From positions 62,001-126,000 of the forward strand of contig NZ_NIWT01000007.1 in assembly GCF_002236115.1 (NCBI RefSeq): a DNA stretch of 64,000 nt. Direction: 5' to 3'. The position numbers were made by a program, and so were the translations under genes. Shown piece by piece: positions 33,631-45,090 of this stretch (its first letter is position 1; the number at the start of each line of letters is the position of its first letter). Under the pieces are notes generated by a model. It had not been told where the DNA came from, searched no databases, and saw nothing but the letters and a program-made list of their open reading frames with translations. This DNA comes from Pseudomonas jessenii (lineage in GTDB: Bacteria; Pseudomonadota; Gammaproteobacteria; Pseudomonadales; Pseudomonadaceae).

Positions 33631-33730
33631 TGTAGGAGCGAGCTTGCTCGCGAAAAACCTGAGAGCACCACGTCAAGTCAGACTCCCCGCATCATCGTTG
33701 ACGACCATCGCGAGCAAGCTCGCTCCCACA
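33631..33730. repeat. REPIN (TGTAGGAGCGAG class), near-duplicate of the one at 33444
   Basis: Complete arms, interior AAAACCTGAGAGCACCACGT and CCCGCATCATCGTTGACG. It differs from the neighbouring copy at about eight positions over 95 bases. Confidence 0.92.
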
Positions 33731-33767
33731 GACAGCAGACATGCCGATCAACAGACAGCAAAAAGGC

Positions 33768-33787
33768 GCCTCTCGGCGCCTTTTTGT
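33768..33787 (-). terminator. bidirectional terminator of clpA
   Basis: AAAAAGGCGCC-TCTC-GGCGCCTTTTT: perfect stem with A/T runs on both sides, just past the clpA stop. Confidence 0.85.
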
Positions 33788-33801
33788 TTTGCTTTTGAAC
33801 G

Positions 33802-36072
33802 TCAGGCCATCTCGGCCGTGGTCTCGAACTCGAAGGTCAGCTCCCCGTCCTTGATGTCGATGTGTACCACACCGCCATGCTCGGCCAGCTCGCCAAAGAG
33901 AATCTCCTCCGCCAGCGGACGCTTGATCTTGTCCTGGATCAGGCGAGCCATTGGGCGAGCACCCATCGCCGCGTCATAGCCACCTTCGGCCAGCCAGTTG
34001 CGGGCTGCATCGGTGACCTCCAGCAACACACGCTTGTCTTCCAGTTGCGCCTGAAGCTCGGTAAGGAACTTGTCCACCACGCTCTTGATAACCTCATGAC
34101 TGAGGCGACCAAACTGGATGATGGTGTCCAGACGGTTGCGGAATTCCGGCGTGAAGCTCTTCTTGATCACTTCCATCGCATCGGACGAGTGATCCTGATA
34201 GGTGAAACCGATCGAAGCGCGGGCTGCAGTCTCGGCACCGGCGTTGGTCGTCATGATGACGATCACGTTACGGAAATCCGCCTTGCGCCCGTTGTTATCG
34301 GTCAACGTACCGTGGTCCATGACCTGCAACAGCAGGTTGAAGACTTCCGGATGCGCCTTCTCGATTTCATCGAGCAACAACACGCAGTGTGGCTGCTTGG
34401 TAATGGCTTCGGTGAGCAGACCGCCCTGATCGAATCCGACATAACCAGGAGGCGCACCGATCAGACGCGATACGGTGTGGCGCTCCATGTACTCGGACAT
34501 GTCGAAACGAATCAGCTCGACACCCAAGGCCTTGGCCAACTGACGCGCCGCTTCGGTTTTACCGACACCGGTAGGCCCTGCGAACAGGAACGAACCGACA
34601 GGCTTGTCAGGGGATTTGAGGCCGGCACGGGACAGCTTGATCGCGGTTGCCAGCGAATCGATCGCGGCATCCTGACCGAACACGGTCAATTTCAGGTCAC
34701 GCTCCAGGTTACGCAGCAGCTCCTTGTCGGAACTGGTGACGTGTTTTGGCGGAATCCGCGCGATTTTCGCGACGATGTCCTCGACTTGCGGCACTTCGAT
34801 GCGCTTCACACGCTTCTCGACCGGTTGCAGGCGCTGATAGGCACCCGCCTCGTCGATGACATCGATAGCCTTGTCCGGCATATGACGGTCATTGATGTAA
34901 CGCGAGGCCAGTTCGGCAGCCGCGCGCAGGGCCTCATCACTGTATTCGATATTGTGATGGCTTTCGAAACGCCCTTTCAGGCCGCGCAGAATGCCAATGG
35001 TGTCTTCCACCGAAGGCTCCGACACATCGACCTTCTGGAAGCGCCGGGCCAAGGCACGGTCCTTCTCGAAGATGCCGCGGAATTCCTGGAAGGTGGTTGA
35101 ACCGATGCAACGGATATCACCCGAGGACAGCAGCGGCTTGAGCAGGTTCGAGGCATCCATAACGCCACCGGACGCGGCACCCGCACCAATGATGGTGTGG
35201 ATCTCGTCGATGAACAGGATCGCCTGCGGACGTTTTTTCAGTTCATTGAGCAACGCCTTGAAGCGCTTCTCGAAATCGCCACGATACTTGGTGCCCGCGA
35301 GCAGAGCGCCAAGATCGAGGGAATAAACAACACTGTTTGCCAGCAGATCCGGCACCTGGTCGTCGACAATGCGCTTGGCCAAGCCTTCGGCAATCGCGGT
35401 TTTACCCACGCCCGCCTCGCCCACCAGCAGCGGATTGTTTTTGCGCCGACGCGCCAGGATCTGCGCAACGCGCTCGACTTCCAGCTCACGCCCCACCAGC
35501 GGATCGATGCGCCCCTGGCGCGCGAGCTCGTTGAGGTTGCTGGCATAAGCATCCAGAGGATTGCCTGAGGAAGAAGACTCACCGCCCTCGTCGTCCTGCA
35601 TATCTTGCTCACCTTCAGAGTGATCGCCATGCCCCGGCACTTTGGAAATGCCATGGGCGATGTAGTTGACGACATCTATACGGGCAACGCTCTGCTGTTT
35701 CAGCAGGAACACCGCCTGACTCTCTTGCTCACTGAAGATCGCGACCAGCACGTTGGCGCCAGTCACTTCGCGTTTGCCCGAGCTCTGTACGTGAAACACA
35801 GCACGTTGCAGTACACGCTGGAAGCCCAGGGTTGGCTGGGTTTCGCGATCCTCGTCATGCACGGGGATCAATGGCGTGGTGGAGTCAATGAACTCCTGCA
35901 GGTCATGCTTGAGTTTGTCGAGGTTTGCGCCGCACGCACGCAGAACGGTGGCGGCAGCCTCATTGTCCAATAGGGCCAGCAAGAGGTGCTCGACGGTCAT
36001 GAACTCATGACGCTTCGAACGAGCTTCCTTGAAGGCAAGATTGAGGGTGACTTCGAGCTCGCGGTTTAACAT
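33802..36072 (-). CDS. clpA: ATP-dependent Clp protease ATP-binding subunit ClpA
   Basis: 756 residues. N-domain (1-145) that docks ClpS, an acidic Ser/Gly linker (147-172), first AAA+ module with Walker A GEAGVGKT (218-225) and Walker B ILFIDEIHT, second AAA+ with GPTGVGKTEA near residue 500 and VLLLDEIEKAHPEVF. It unfolds substrates and feeds ClpP; ClpP is not in this window. Follows clpS by 30 bases on the same strand. Confidence 0.97.
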   Translation of the reverse strand: MLNRELEVTLNLAFKEARSKRHEFMTVEHLLLALLDNEAAATVLRACGANLDKLKHDLQEFIDSTTPLIPVHDEDRETQPTLGFQRVLQRAVFHVQSSGKREVTGANVLVAIFSEQESQAVFLLKQQSVARIDVVNYIAHGISKVPGHGDHSEGEQDMQDDEGGESSSSGNPLDAYASNLNELARQGRIDPLVGRELEVERVAQILARRRKNNPLLVGEAGVGKTAIAEGLAKRIVDDQVPDLLANSVVYSLDLGALLAGTKYRGDFEKRFKALLNELKKRPQAILFIDEIHTIIGAGAASGGVMDASNLLKPLLSSGDIRCIGSTTFQEFRGIFEKDRALARRFQKVDVSEPSVEDTIGILRGLKGRFESHHNIEYSDEALRAAAELASRYINDRHMPDKAIDVIDEAGAYQRLQPVEKRVKRIEVPQVEDIVAKIARIPPKHVTSSDKELLRNLERDLKLTVFGQDAAIDSLATAIKLSRAGLKSPDKPVGSFLFAGPTGVGKTEAARQLAKALGVELIRFDMSEYMERHTVSRLIGAPPGYVGFDQGGLLTEAITKQPHCVLLLDEIEKAHPEVFNLLLQVMDHGTLTDNNGRKADFRNVIVIMTTNAGAETAARASIGFTYQDHSSDAMEVIKKSFTPEFRNRLDTIIQFGRLSHEVIKSVVDKFLTELQAQLEDKRVLLEVTDAARNWLAEGGYDAAMGARPMARLIQDKIKRPLAEEILFGELAEHGGVVHIDIKDGELTFEFETTAEMA

Positions 36073-36102
36073 AGCTTCACCTCATACCCAAGTGTCCGGC
36101 GA

Positions 36103-36486
36103 TTAACCGTCCTTCTCGATTTCACAGAGTAGCGGATGCTGGCTTTCCCTGGCGTACTGGTTGACCTGCATGGCCTTGGTCTCGGCGATGTCGCGGGTAA
36201 ACACTCCACATACTGCCCGTCCTTCTGTGTGGACGGCCAGCATGACCTTGGTCGCCAGCTCGCGATTCAGGTTAAAAAACACCTCGAGCACTTCGACGAC
36301 GAAATCCATCGGTGTGTAGTCATCATTGAACAAAACCACCTTGTACATCGGCGGCGCCTGTAAAGCAGGCTTGGCCTCCTGAACAGCAATGCCTGCGGAA
36401 TCGTCGTCGTGTTCCTCCGGGCGATCCTTCTGGAGAGTCGGGCGATCCTGATTGAATGTTAGTCGAATCTGGCTGATTGCATGCAT
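36103..36486 (-). CDS. clpS: ATP-dependent Clp protease adaptor ClpS
   Basis: 127 residues. ClpS binds N-end-rule residues and delivers such proteins to ClpA. Core motif VVLFNDDYTPMDFVVEVLEV and the HTEGRAVCGVFTRDIAETKA segment are intact. The N-terminal extension (residues 1-45) is flexible and acidic, as in other Pseudomonas. Co-transcribed with clpA and close to aat and bpt, the enzymes that create its substrates; together they form an N-degron group. Confidence 0.96.
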   Translation of the reverse strand: MHAISQIRLTFNQDRPTLQKDRPEEHDDDSAGIAVQEAKPALQAPPMYKVVLFNDDYTPMDFVVEVLEVFFNLNRELATKVMLAVHTEGRAVCGVFTRDIAETKAMQVNQYARESQHPLLCEIEKDG

Positions 36487-36710
36487 GGAAAGAAAGGTTC
36501 GTCAGTTGTTCAAATACAGTGGTGGGGGCGGCTATCAGCGATTTCAACTCCGACTGCCGGGTCAGCTTGACTATCGGCAAAACGGTGTTACAACCAATAG
36601 AGCCCACAGTGGGTAAAAAAGGTCCGCGGAGTCAATCTTATTTACAGATTCGACTGCGGATGTACTGGATGATACTCCAGTGATGGAGTGTGTTGCAGAG
36701 GGAGTTGGGT

Positions 36711-36977
36711 ATGTCAGGCGGCAAGGTCAGCGGCAAGGTCAAATGGTTCAACAATGCCAAGGGTTACGGTTTCATCAATGAGGACGGCAAGACAGAAGAC
36801 CTGTTTGCCCACTACTCCGCCATCCAGATGGAAGGTTATAAAACCCTGAAAGCCGGGCAAGCTGTCGTATTCGACATCATCCAGGGCCCCAAAGGCCTGC
36901 ACGCGGTCAACATCGGCAGCCCGGTGGGCGCTTCGAAAGCGACGGCATCCGCCCCGCAACAGACCGTTACAGTGTAA
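36711..36977 (+). CDS. cspD: cold-shock domain protein CspD
   Basis: 88 residues: a cold-shock domain with RNP1 GYGFINE and the KVKWFNNAKGYGFI start, then a short Ala/Thr/Gln tail (KATASAPQQTVTV). CspD-type proteins bind single-stranded DNA and inhibit replication in stationary phase. AGGGAG sits 7 bases before the ATG at 36711. Divergent from clpS with 224 bases between, the standard arrangement. Confidence 0.93.
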   Translation: MSGGKVSGKVKWFNNAKGYGFINEDGKTEDLFAHYSAIQMEGYKTLKAGQAVVFDIIQGPKGLHAVNIGSPVGASKATASAPQQTVTV

Positions 36978-37000
36978 GTCCACACCGTCATAGCGCCATA

Positions 37001-37041
37001 AAAAAACCGCCTGACTCATCTACTTGAATCAGGCGGTTTTT
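37001..37041. terminator. bidirectional terminator between cspD and icd
   Basis: AAAAACCGCCTGA / TCAGGCGGTTTTT, a perfect 13-base stem with A/T runs on both sides, between convergent genes. Confidence 0.93.
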
Positions 37042-37057
37042 GTGTGCCTGCGTTTTC

Positions 37058-38314
37058 TTACATGTGCGAGATCAGCGCATCACCGAAGCCGGAAGACGAC
37101 ACCAGTTTGGCGCCTTCCATCAGACGCTCGAAGTCATAGGTCACGGTCTTGGCGGAAATCGCGCCGTTGGTGCCCTTGATGATCAGGTCGGCCGCTTCGG
37201 TCCAGCCCATGTGGCGCAGCATCATTTCAGCCGACAGGATCAACGACCCCGGGTTGACCTGGTCCTTGCCGGCGTACTTCGGCGCCGTACCGTGGGTGGC
37301 TTCGAACATGGCGACGGTGTCGGACAGGTTGGCACCCGGCGCAATACCGATACCGCCCACTTCCGCCGCCAGGGCGTCGGAGAGGTAGTCGCCGTTCAGG
37401 TTCAGGGTCGCGATCACATCGTACTCGGCCGGGCGCAGCAGGATCTGCTGGAGCATAGCGTCGGCGATGGCATCCTTGACGACGACGTTCTTGCCGGTTT
37501 TCGGGTTCTTGAACTGCATCCACGGACCGCCGTCGAGCAGGGTTGCGCCGAACTCTTCAGCCGCCACTTCGTAGGCCCACTCCTTGAAGGCACCCTCGGT
37601 GAACTTCATGATGTTGCCTTTGTGCACAATGGTCAGCGAATCGCGATCGTTGTCGACCACATATTGCAGGGCCTTGCGCGCCAGACGCTTGGTGCCCTGC
37701 AGGGACACCGGCTTGACGCCGATACCGCAGTTCTCGTCAAAACGGATCTTGGTAACGCCCATTTCTTCTTTCAGGAACTTGATGACCTTGGTGGCTTCCG
37801 GCGTACCGGCCTTCCACTCAATGCCCGCGTAGATGTCTTCGGAGTTCTCGCGGAAGATGGTCATGTCGACATCGCCTGGCTTCTTGACCGGGCTAGGCAC
37901 GCCTTCGAACCAGCGCACCGGGCGCAGGCAGACGTACAGGTCGAGCTGCTGACGCAGGGCTACGTTCAGGGAACGGATGCCGCCACCGACCGGGGTGGTC
38001 AGCGGGCCCTTGATGGAAACCACGTAATCCTTGACCGCGTCCAGGGTTTCCTGAGGCAGCCAGGTGTCCTGATCGTAAACCTGAGTCGCTTTCTCCCCGG
38101 CGTACACCTCCATCCAGGAAATCTTGCGTTCGCCACCGTAGGCCTTCTTAACAGCAGCATCGACAACCTTGATCATGACCGGGCTGATGTCGACACCAAT
38201 GCCGTCACCTTCGATGAAGGGGATGATCGGGTTATTAGGAACATTGAGAGAATGGTCTGCATTGACGGTGATTTTGTCGCCGACGGCTGGAACCTGAATC
38301 TTCTTGTAACCCAT
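37058..38314 (-). CDS. icd: NADP-dependent isocitrate dehydrogenase (dimeric type)
   Basis: 418 residues from the ATG at 38314 (GGAG before it). Oxidative decarboxylation of isocitrate to 2-oxoglutarate in the TCA cycle. Substrate site GGGIRSLNVALRQ, with Ser115 at the position phosphorylated by AceK in E. coli, IPFIEGDGIGVDI at the N-terminus, and ATHGTAPKYAGKDQVNPGSL of the cofactor region. Divergent from the unrelated monomeric isozyme idh, as in P. aeruginosa. Partition between this enzyme and isocitrate lyase (48276) sets flux into the glyoxylate shunt. Confidence 0.96.
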   Translation of the reverse strand: MGYKKIQVPAVGDKITVNADHSLNVPNNPIIPFIEGDGIGVDISPVMIKVVDAAVKKAYGGERKISWMEVYAGEKATQVYDQDTWLPQETLDAVKDYVVSIKGPLTTPVGGGIRSLNVALRQQLDLYVCLRPVRWFEGVPSPVKKPGDVDMTIFRENSEDIYAGIEWKAGTPEATKVIKFLKEEMGVTKIRFDENCGIGVKPVSLQGTKRLARKALQYVVDNDRDSLTIVHKGNIMKFTEGAFKEWAYEVAAEEFGATLLDGGPWMQFKNPKTGKNVVVKDAIADAMLQQILLRPAEYDVIATLNLNGDYLSDALAAEVGGIGIAPGANLSDTVAMFEATHGTAPKYAGKDQVNPGSLILSAEMMLRHMGWTEAADLIIKGTNGAISAKTVTYDFERLMEGAKLVSSSGFGDALISHM

Positions 38315-38480
38315 GCTGAACTCCATTGATTGGATTGAACATCTGGCTTGGTTCGAGCGTAACCCAGTTGAATCGGCGCGCAAACCCTATGTTCCATCGA
38401 TCTGGCGCAAAGCCTTGCAACTCGCGCGCTACAAGCCTGAAAGCAAAGGGAAAAGCGCCAAAACCAAGCACGACGAGTGA
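38313..38480 (+). CDS. candidate 55-residue small ORF antisense to the icd start
   Basis: ATG to TGA, 55 residues, starting MLNSIDWIEHLAWFERNPVE and ending in a basic tail (KGKSAKTKHDE). It overlaps the first two bases of icd on the opposite strand, so it occupies the icd leader/promoter. No ribosome-binding site is evident. The codons look ordinary for this genome but an open frame of this length may be chance. No family recognised. Confidence 0.25.
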   Translation: MLNSIDWIEHLAWFERNPVESARKPYVPSIWRKALQLARYKPESKGKSAKTKHDE

Positions 38481-38807
38481 CCTTACGCCCTGCTCGCCCC
38501 TGCGACCTTTAGACCAATGGACGACATTCGTTGCATATGAACCATCGGCAGATTGCCAGCTACCTATGTATAATGCCGCCCGCTGACCACAGGGTCACGA
38601 CGGCTGAAGTGCTCTACGATGAGACTTTCCGCCCGGCAAGCCGGCCTGTTATCGCAGTCCGGCTACTTGACGCCCTACTGATGCACCCAACATCACAGCA
38701 ACGAAACCTCGATATTCGGCTCATGGATGACTTTGAACGAACGCGCTTACCCGGCGCCCTCGAGTTTCTGCGCACGCTTTAGCAAAGAAGAGAGAGTTAA
38801 TCCGAAT
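38481..38807. other. idh upstream region with long leader
   Basis: 327 bases without a convincing gene. A perfect TATAAT at 38569-38574 predicts an idh transcript with a leader of about 225 bases. Short open frames here lack ribosome-binding sites and coding character. Confidence 0.55.
38569..38574 (+). promoter_or_regulatory. TATAAT -10 element, likely idh promoter
   Basis: Perfect -10 hexamer 234 bases before the idh ATG; no good -35 is seen at 16-18 bases. Confidence 0.45.
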
Positions 38808-41033
<2,226 letters not shown>

Positions 41034-41049
41034 GGTTGTAAGGGAACAT

Positions 41050-41084
41050 CACAAACCCCGGCCCTGTGCCGGGGTTTGTGTTTT
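41050..41084 (+). terminator. intrinsic terminator of idh
   Basis: CACAAACCCCGGC / GCCGGGGTTTGTG, perfect 13-base stem with loop CCTGT followed by TTTT. Confidence 0.9.
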
Positions 41085-41121
41085 CCGGACCTCACACAAT
41101 ACCGAATAAACATACAACCCC

Positions 41122-41211
41122 TGTGGGAGCGAGCTTGCTCGCGATAGCGGTATATCATCCAACACCTCTGGTGACTGACTCGCCGCCATCGCGAGCAAGC
41201 TCGCTCCCACA
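41122..41211. repeat. REPIN (TGTGGGAGCGAG class)
   Basis: Arms TGTGGGAGCGAGCTTGCTCG and complement with an interior of about 45 bases, between idh and nudJ. Confidence 0.92.
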
Positions 41212-41248
41212 GGGATAGTGTTTCAACATTCAAAACTGAGGAAGTTTT

Positions 41249-41695
41249 ATGGACTGGAAACCCCACATCACCGTCGCCACCATCGTCGAAGACAACGGCC
41301 GCTTCCTGATGGTCGAGGAACTCAAGCACGGACGCGTGGTGCTCAATCAGCCCGCCGGCCATCTGGACCCGAACGAAACCCTGACCGAAGCCGCCGCGCG
41401 CGAAACCCTCGAGGAAACCGGTTGGGACGTCGAACCGACCGGCGTACTGGGCATTTACCTCTACACCGCCCCGAGCAATGGCGTGACCTACCAGCGGGTC
41501 TGCTTCATCGCCAAACCACTGAAACACCACGCGGATTATCAACTGGATGACGGCATCGTCGGCGCCAAGTGGTTGACCCGTGAGGAATTAATCGAGCAGC
41601 GCGACAACTGGCGCAGCGAGCTGATCATCCGCTGCATCGACGACTATCTGGCAGGCCAACACTTCGGCCTCGAATTGATCCGTCCTTCTCTTTAG
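41249..41695 (+). CDS. nudJ: Nudix phosphatase NudJ
   Basis: 148 residues. Complete Nudix box GX5EX7REX2EEXG (GHLDPNETLTEAAARETLEE followed by TGWDV, from about residue 36). NudJ hydrolyses nucleoside triphosphates and thiamine pyrophosphate precursors in the cytosol. GAGGAAG precedes the ATG. It is directly upstream of mnmA by about 60 bases, the conserved nudJ-mnmA-hflD-purB order of gammaproteobacteria. Confidence 0.92.
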   Translation: MDWKPHITVATIVEDNGRFLMVEELKHGRVVLNQPAGHLDPNETLTEAAARETLEETGWDVEPTGVLGIYLYTAPSNGVTYQRVCFIAKPLKHHADYQLDDGIVGAKWLTREELIEQRDNWRSELIIRCIDDYLAGQHFGLELIRPSL

Positions 41696-41754
41696 CCTTG
41701 CGAGCCTGAGCCTGCTAGAATCGCGTCCTTTTTCAAGACACTCATTGAATCCCT

Positions 41755-42888
41755 ATGCGTGATCCAGCCCCTTCTGACACACAAAAGAAGCGCGTCATTG
41801 TCGGCATGTCCGGCGGCGTGGACTCTTCCGTTTCCGCCCTCCTGCTGATCGAGCAGGGTTATGAGGTGGAAGGCCTGTTCATGAAGAACTGGGAAGAAGA
41901 CGATGGAACGGAATACTGCACCGCCATGGATGACCTGGCGGACGCCCAGGCCGTGTGCGACAAGATTGGCATCAAGCTGCACACCGCCAACTTCGCCGCC
42001 GAGTACTGGGACAACGTGTTCGAGCATTTCCTGGCCGAATACAAGGCCGGACGCACGCCGAACCCGGACATCCTGTGCAACCGCGAAATCAAGTTCAAGG
42101 CGTTCCTCGACTACGCCATGATGCTTGACGCCGACCTGATCGCCACCGGCCACTACGTGCGTCGTCGCGACATCGATGGTCGCACCGAACTGCTCAAGGG
42201 CCTGGACCCGAACAAGGACCAGAGCTACTTCCTGCACGCCGTCGGTGGCGAACAGATAGCCAAGACCCTGTTCCCGGTCGGCGAGCTGGAAAAACCGCAA
42301 GTGCGCGCCATTGCCGAGAAGTACGAACTGGCGACCGCGAAGAAAAAGGATTCCACCGGGATCTGCTTTATCGGCGAACGCCGCTTCAGCGACTTCCTCA
42401 AGCAATACCTGCCGGCCCAGCCAGGCGAGATCAAGACCACCGAAGGCGAAGTCATCGGTCGTCACCACGGCTTGATGTACCACACCATCGGCCAGCGTCA
42501 GGGTTTGGGCATCGGCGGCCTGAAAGACGCCGGCGACGAGCCGTGGTATGTGCTGATCAAAGACCTGGAACACAACGAACTGATCGTTGGCCAGGGCAAT
42601 GATCACCCTTACCTGTTCTCCCGCGCCCTGCTCGCCTCGGACATCTATTGGGTCAACCCGATCGATTTGACCGAGCCGCGCAAACTGACCGCCAAGGTGC
42701 GTTATCGCCAGAGCGACCAGCCGTGCACCCTGGAAAAAACCGCCACCGGTTATCGCGCGACCTTCGATGATCCGCAACGCGCGGTCACTCCGGGCCAGTC
42801 CGTGGTGTTCTATGACGGTGAAATCTGCCTCGGCGGCGGCGTGATTGAAGTAGCCGAGCCGTGGACGAGCAAGGGCCAGGCCCTATGA
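41755..42888 (+). CDS. mnmA: tRNA-specific 2-thiouridylase MnmA
   Basis: 377 residues (the start may equally be written further in, but MRDPAPSDTQKK gives usual Pseudomonas length). PP-loop GMSGGVDSS (17-25) adenylates U34 of tRNA-Lys/Glu/Gln; catalytic Cys108 (DILCNREIKF) and Cys204 (STGICFIGER) carry and release sulfur received from TusE (encoded at 20142). Overlaps hflD by four bases (ATGA). Confidence 0.96.
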   Translation: MRDPAPSDTQKKRVIVGMSGGVDSSVSALLLIEQGYEVEGLFMKNWEEDDGTEYCTAMDDLADAQAVCDKIGIKLHTANFAAEYWDNVFEHFLAEYKAGRTPNPDILCNREIKFKAFLDYAMMLDADLIATGHYVRRRDIDGRTELLKGLDPNKDQSYFLHAVGGEQIAKTLFPVGELEKPQVRAIAEKYELATAKKKDSTGICFIGERRFSDFLKQYLPAQPGEIKTTEGEVIGRHHGLMYHTIGQRQGLGIGGLKDAGDEPWYVLIKDLEHNELIVGQGNDHPYLFSRALLASDIYWVNPIDLTEPRKLTAKVRYRQSDQPCTLEKTATGYRATFDDPQRAVTPGQSVVFYDGEICLGGGVIEVAEPWTSKGQAL

Positions 42889-43508
42889 ACCCGATTCAGG
42901 AGCAACTGACGGCACTGGGCGGGGTGTTTCTCGCCGCGGTGCTGGTGGACAGGATCGCCAAGACCGGCCAGACCAACGAAGCCGGCCTGAGCTGCATGCT
43001 CGGCAGCCTGCTGATCCGCGACCCCAAGGACACGCTGGAAGTCTATGGTGGCGACGACATCAACCTGCGCGAAGGCTACCGCGCGCTGATCGGCGCCCTC
43101 GAACGCGACCCAAGTGCCCTGCAGCGCGAGCCACTGCGTTATGCCCTGGCCATGCTCGGCCTTGAGCGTCAGTTGGCCAAACGTGGGGACATGCTCGACG
43201 TGATCGGCAAACGCCTGCCGCAGATTCAGTCCCAGGTCGAACACTTCGGCCCGGCCCACGAAAACGTGATCGCCGCCTGCGGCGCGCTGTATCAGGACAC
43301 CCTGAGCACACTGCGCCAGCGCATTCAGGTGCACGGCGACATGCGCAACCTGCAACAACCGAGCAACGCCTCGAAAATTCGCGCCCTGCTGCTGGCCGGC
43401 ATTCGCTCAGCACGCCTGTGGCGGCAATTGGGCGGTCATCGCTGGCAACTGGTGATCAGCCGCCGCAAATTGCTCAAAGAGCTTTACCCCTTGATGCGTA
43501 ACGAATAA
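42885..43508 (+). CDS. hflD: high-frequency lysogenization protein HflD homologue
   Basis: 207 residues, all-helical. Conserved family start MNPIQEQLTALGGVFLAAVL and C-terminal RIRALLLAGIRSARLWRQLG-type segment. Peripheral membrane protein that in E. coli binds phage lambda CII; its host role is unknown. The ATG overlaps the mnmA stop, and purB follows. Confidence 0.92.
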   Translation: MNPIQEQLTALGGVFLAAVLVDRIAKTGQTNEAGLSCMLGSLLIRDPKDTLEVYGGDDINLREGYRALIGALERDPSALQREPLRYALAMLGLERQLAKRGDMLDVIGKRLPQIQSQVEHFGPAHENVIAACGALYQDTLSTLRQRIQVHGDMRNLQQPSNASKIRALLLAGIRSARLWRQLGGHRWQLVISRRKLLKELYPLMRNE

Positions 43509-43632
43509 CCCGCATCGACAGAACCGAACTCAGCAATACGCGTAATACGCCGGTCAGTTGGCGACGGACCGGCGGATTTTTTCATGTATGATACGCGCCC
43601 CATTTCGTTGCCCGACTGTCCGAGAACACCCC

Positions 43633-45003
43633 ATGCAGCTTTCTTCGCTCACTGCGGTTTCCCCTGTTGACGGCCGCTACGCCGGCAAAACCCAGGCCCT
43701 GCGCCCAATTTTCAGCGAGTACGGCCTGATCCGTGCCCGCGTTCTGGTTGAAGTGCGCTGGCTCCAGCGCCTGGCCGCTCACCCTGCCATCAGTGAAGTG
43801 CCGGCGTTCTCCGCCGAAGCCAACGCTGTGCTCAACACCCTGGCGGAAAACTTCTCTCTGGAGCACGCAGAGCGCGTCAAAGAGATCGAGCGCACCACCA
43901 ACCACGACGTCAAGGCCATCGAGTACCTGCTCAAAGAGCAAGCGGCCAAGCTGCCGGAGCTGGCCAAGGTCAGCGAATTCATCCACTTTGCCTGCACCAG
44001 CGAGGACATCAACAACCTGTCCCACGCCCTGATGCTGCGCGAAGGCCGTGATGACGTGATGCTGCCGCTGATGCGCCAGACTGCCAACGCCATCCGCGAA
44101 CTGGCCATCCGCTTCGCCGACGTGCCGATGCTGTCGCGCACCCACGGTCAGCCGGCCTCGCCGACCACCCTGGGCAAAGAGCTGGCGAACGTGGTTTACC
44201 GCCTGGAGCGCCAGATCGCTCAAGTCGCTGCCGTTCCGCTGCTGGGCAAGATCAACGGCGCTGTCGGCAACTACAACGCCCACCTGTCGGCCTACCCTGA
44301 GATCGACTGGGAAGCCAACGCCCGCGCCTTCATCGAAGACGAGCTGGGCCTGGGCTTCAACCCGTACACCACGCAGATCGAACCGCACGACTACATTGCC
44401 GAGCTGTTCGACGCGATCGCCCGCTTCAACACCATCCTGATCGACTTCGACCGCGACATCTGGGGCTACATCTCCCTGGGTTATTTCAAACAGCGCACCA
44501 TCGCTGGCGAAATCGGTTCGTCGACCATGCCGCACAAGGTCAACCCGATCGACTTCGAAAACTCCGAAGGCAACCTGGGTATCGCCAACGCACTGTTCCA
44601 GCACCTGGCGAGCAAACTGCCGATCTCCCGCTGGCAGCGCGACCTGACCGACTCCACCGTACTGCGCAACCTCGGTGTCGGCTTCGCCCACAGCGTGATC
44701 GCGTACGAAGCCAGCCTCAAGGGCATCAGCAAGCTTGAGCTCAACGAGCAGAAGATTGCCGCCGACCTGGACGCCTGCTGGGAAGTATTGGCCGAGCCGA
44801 TCCAGACCGTGATGCGTCGCTACAACATCGAAAACCCGTACGAAAAGCTGAAAGAACTGACCCGCGGCAAGGGCATCAGCCCGGAAGCGCTGCAGACTTT
44901 CATCGACGGCCTGGACATGCCAGCCGCCGCCAAGGCCGAGCTGAAATTGCTCACCCCGGCGAACTACATCGGCAACGCTGTAGAACAAGCCAAACGCATC
45001 TGA
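43633..45003 (+). CDS. purB: adenylosuccinate lyase
   Basis: 456 residues from the ATG at 43633. Member of the fumarase/aspartase superfamily: signature GSSTMPHKVNPIDFENSEGN with the catalytic Ser, plus TSEDINNLSHALM and SRTHGQPASPTTLGKE. It removes fumarate from SAICAR and adenylosuccinate in purine synthesis. A longer open frame upstream lacks family sequence. Followed by a terminator. Confidence 0.97.
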   Translation: MQLSSLTAVSPVDGRYAGKTQALRPIFSEYGLIRARVLVEVRWLQRLAAHPAISEVPAFSAEANAVLNTLAENFSLEHAERVKEIERTTNHDVKAIEYLLKEQAAKLPELAKVSEFIHFACTSEDINNLSHALMLREGRDDVMLPLMRQTANAIRELAIRFADVPMLSRTHGQPASPTTLGKELANVVYRLERQIAQVAAVPLLGKINGAVGNYNAHLSAYPEIDWEANARAFIEDELGLGFNPYTTQIEPHDYIAELFDAIARFNTILIDFDRDIWGYISLGYFKQRTIAGEIGSSTMPHKVNPIDFENSEGNLGIANALFQHLASKLPISRWQRDLTDSTVLRNLGVGFAHSVIAYEASLKGISKLELNEQKIAADLDACWEVLAEPIQTVMRRYNIENPYEKLKELTRGKGISPEALQTFIDGLDMPAAAKAELKLLTPANYIGNAVEQAKRI

Positions 45004-45026
45004 TCGACCGCTAGACCCTTTATAAG

Positions 45027-45051
45027 ACGCCCGGCCGCGCCGGGCGTTTTT
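45027..45051 (+). terminator. intrinsic terminator of purB
   Basis: ACGCCCGGC-CGC-GCCGGGCGT with five T after it, just past the purB stop. Confidence 0.92.
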
Positions 45052-45090
45052 ATTCCCGTCTGAAAAGTGCATTTTTTCAATAGGTTACAC

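Noticed and set aside
38531..38782. An 83-codon open frame in the idh leader
   Set aside because: No ribosome-binding site, no recognisable family and it overlaps the predicted promoter.
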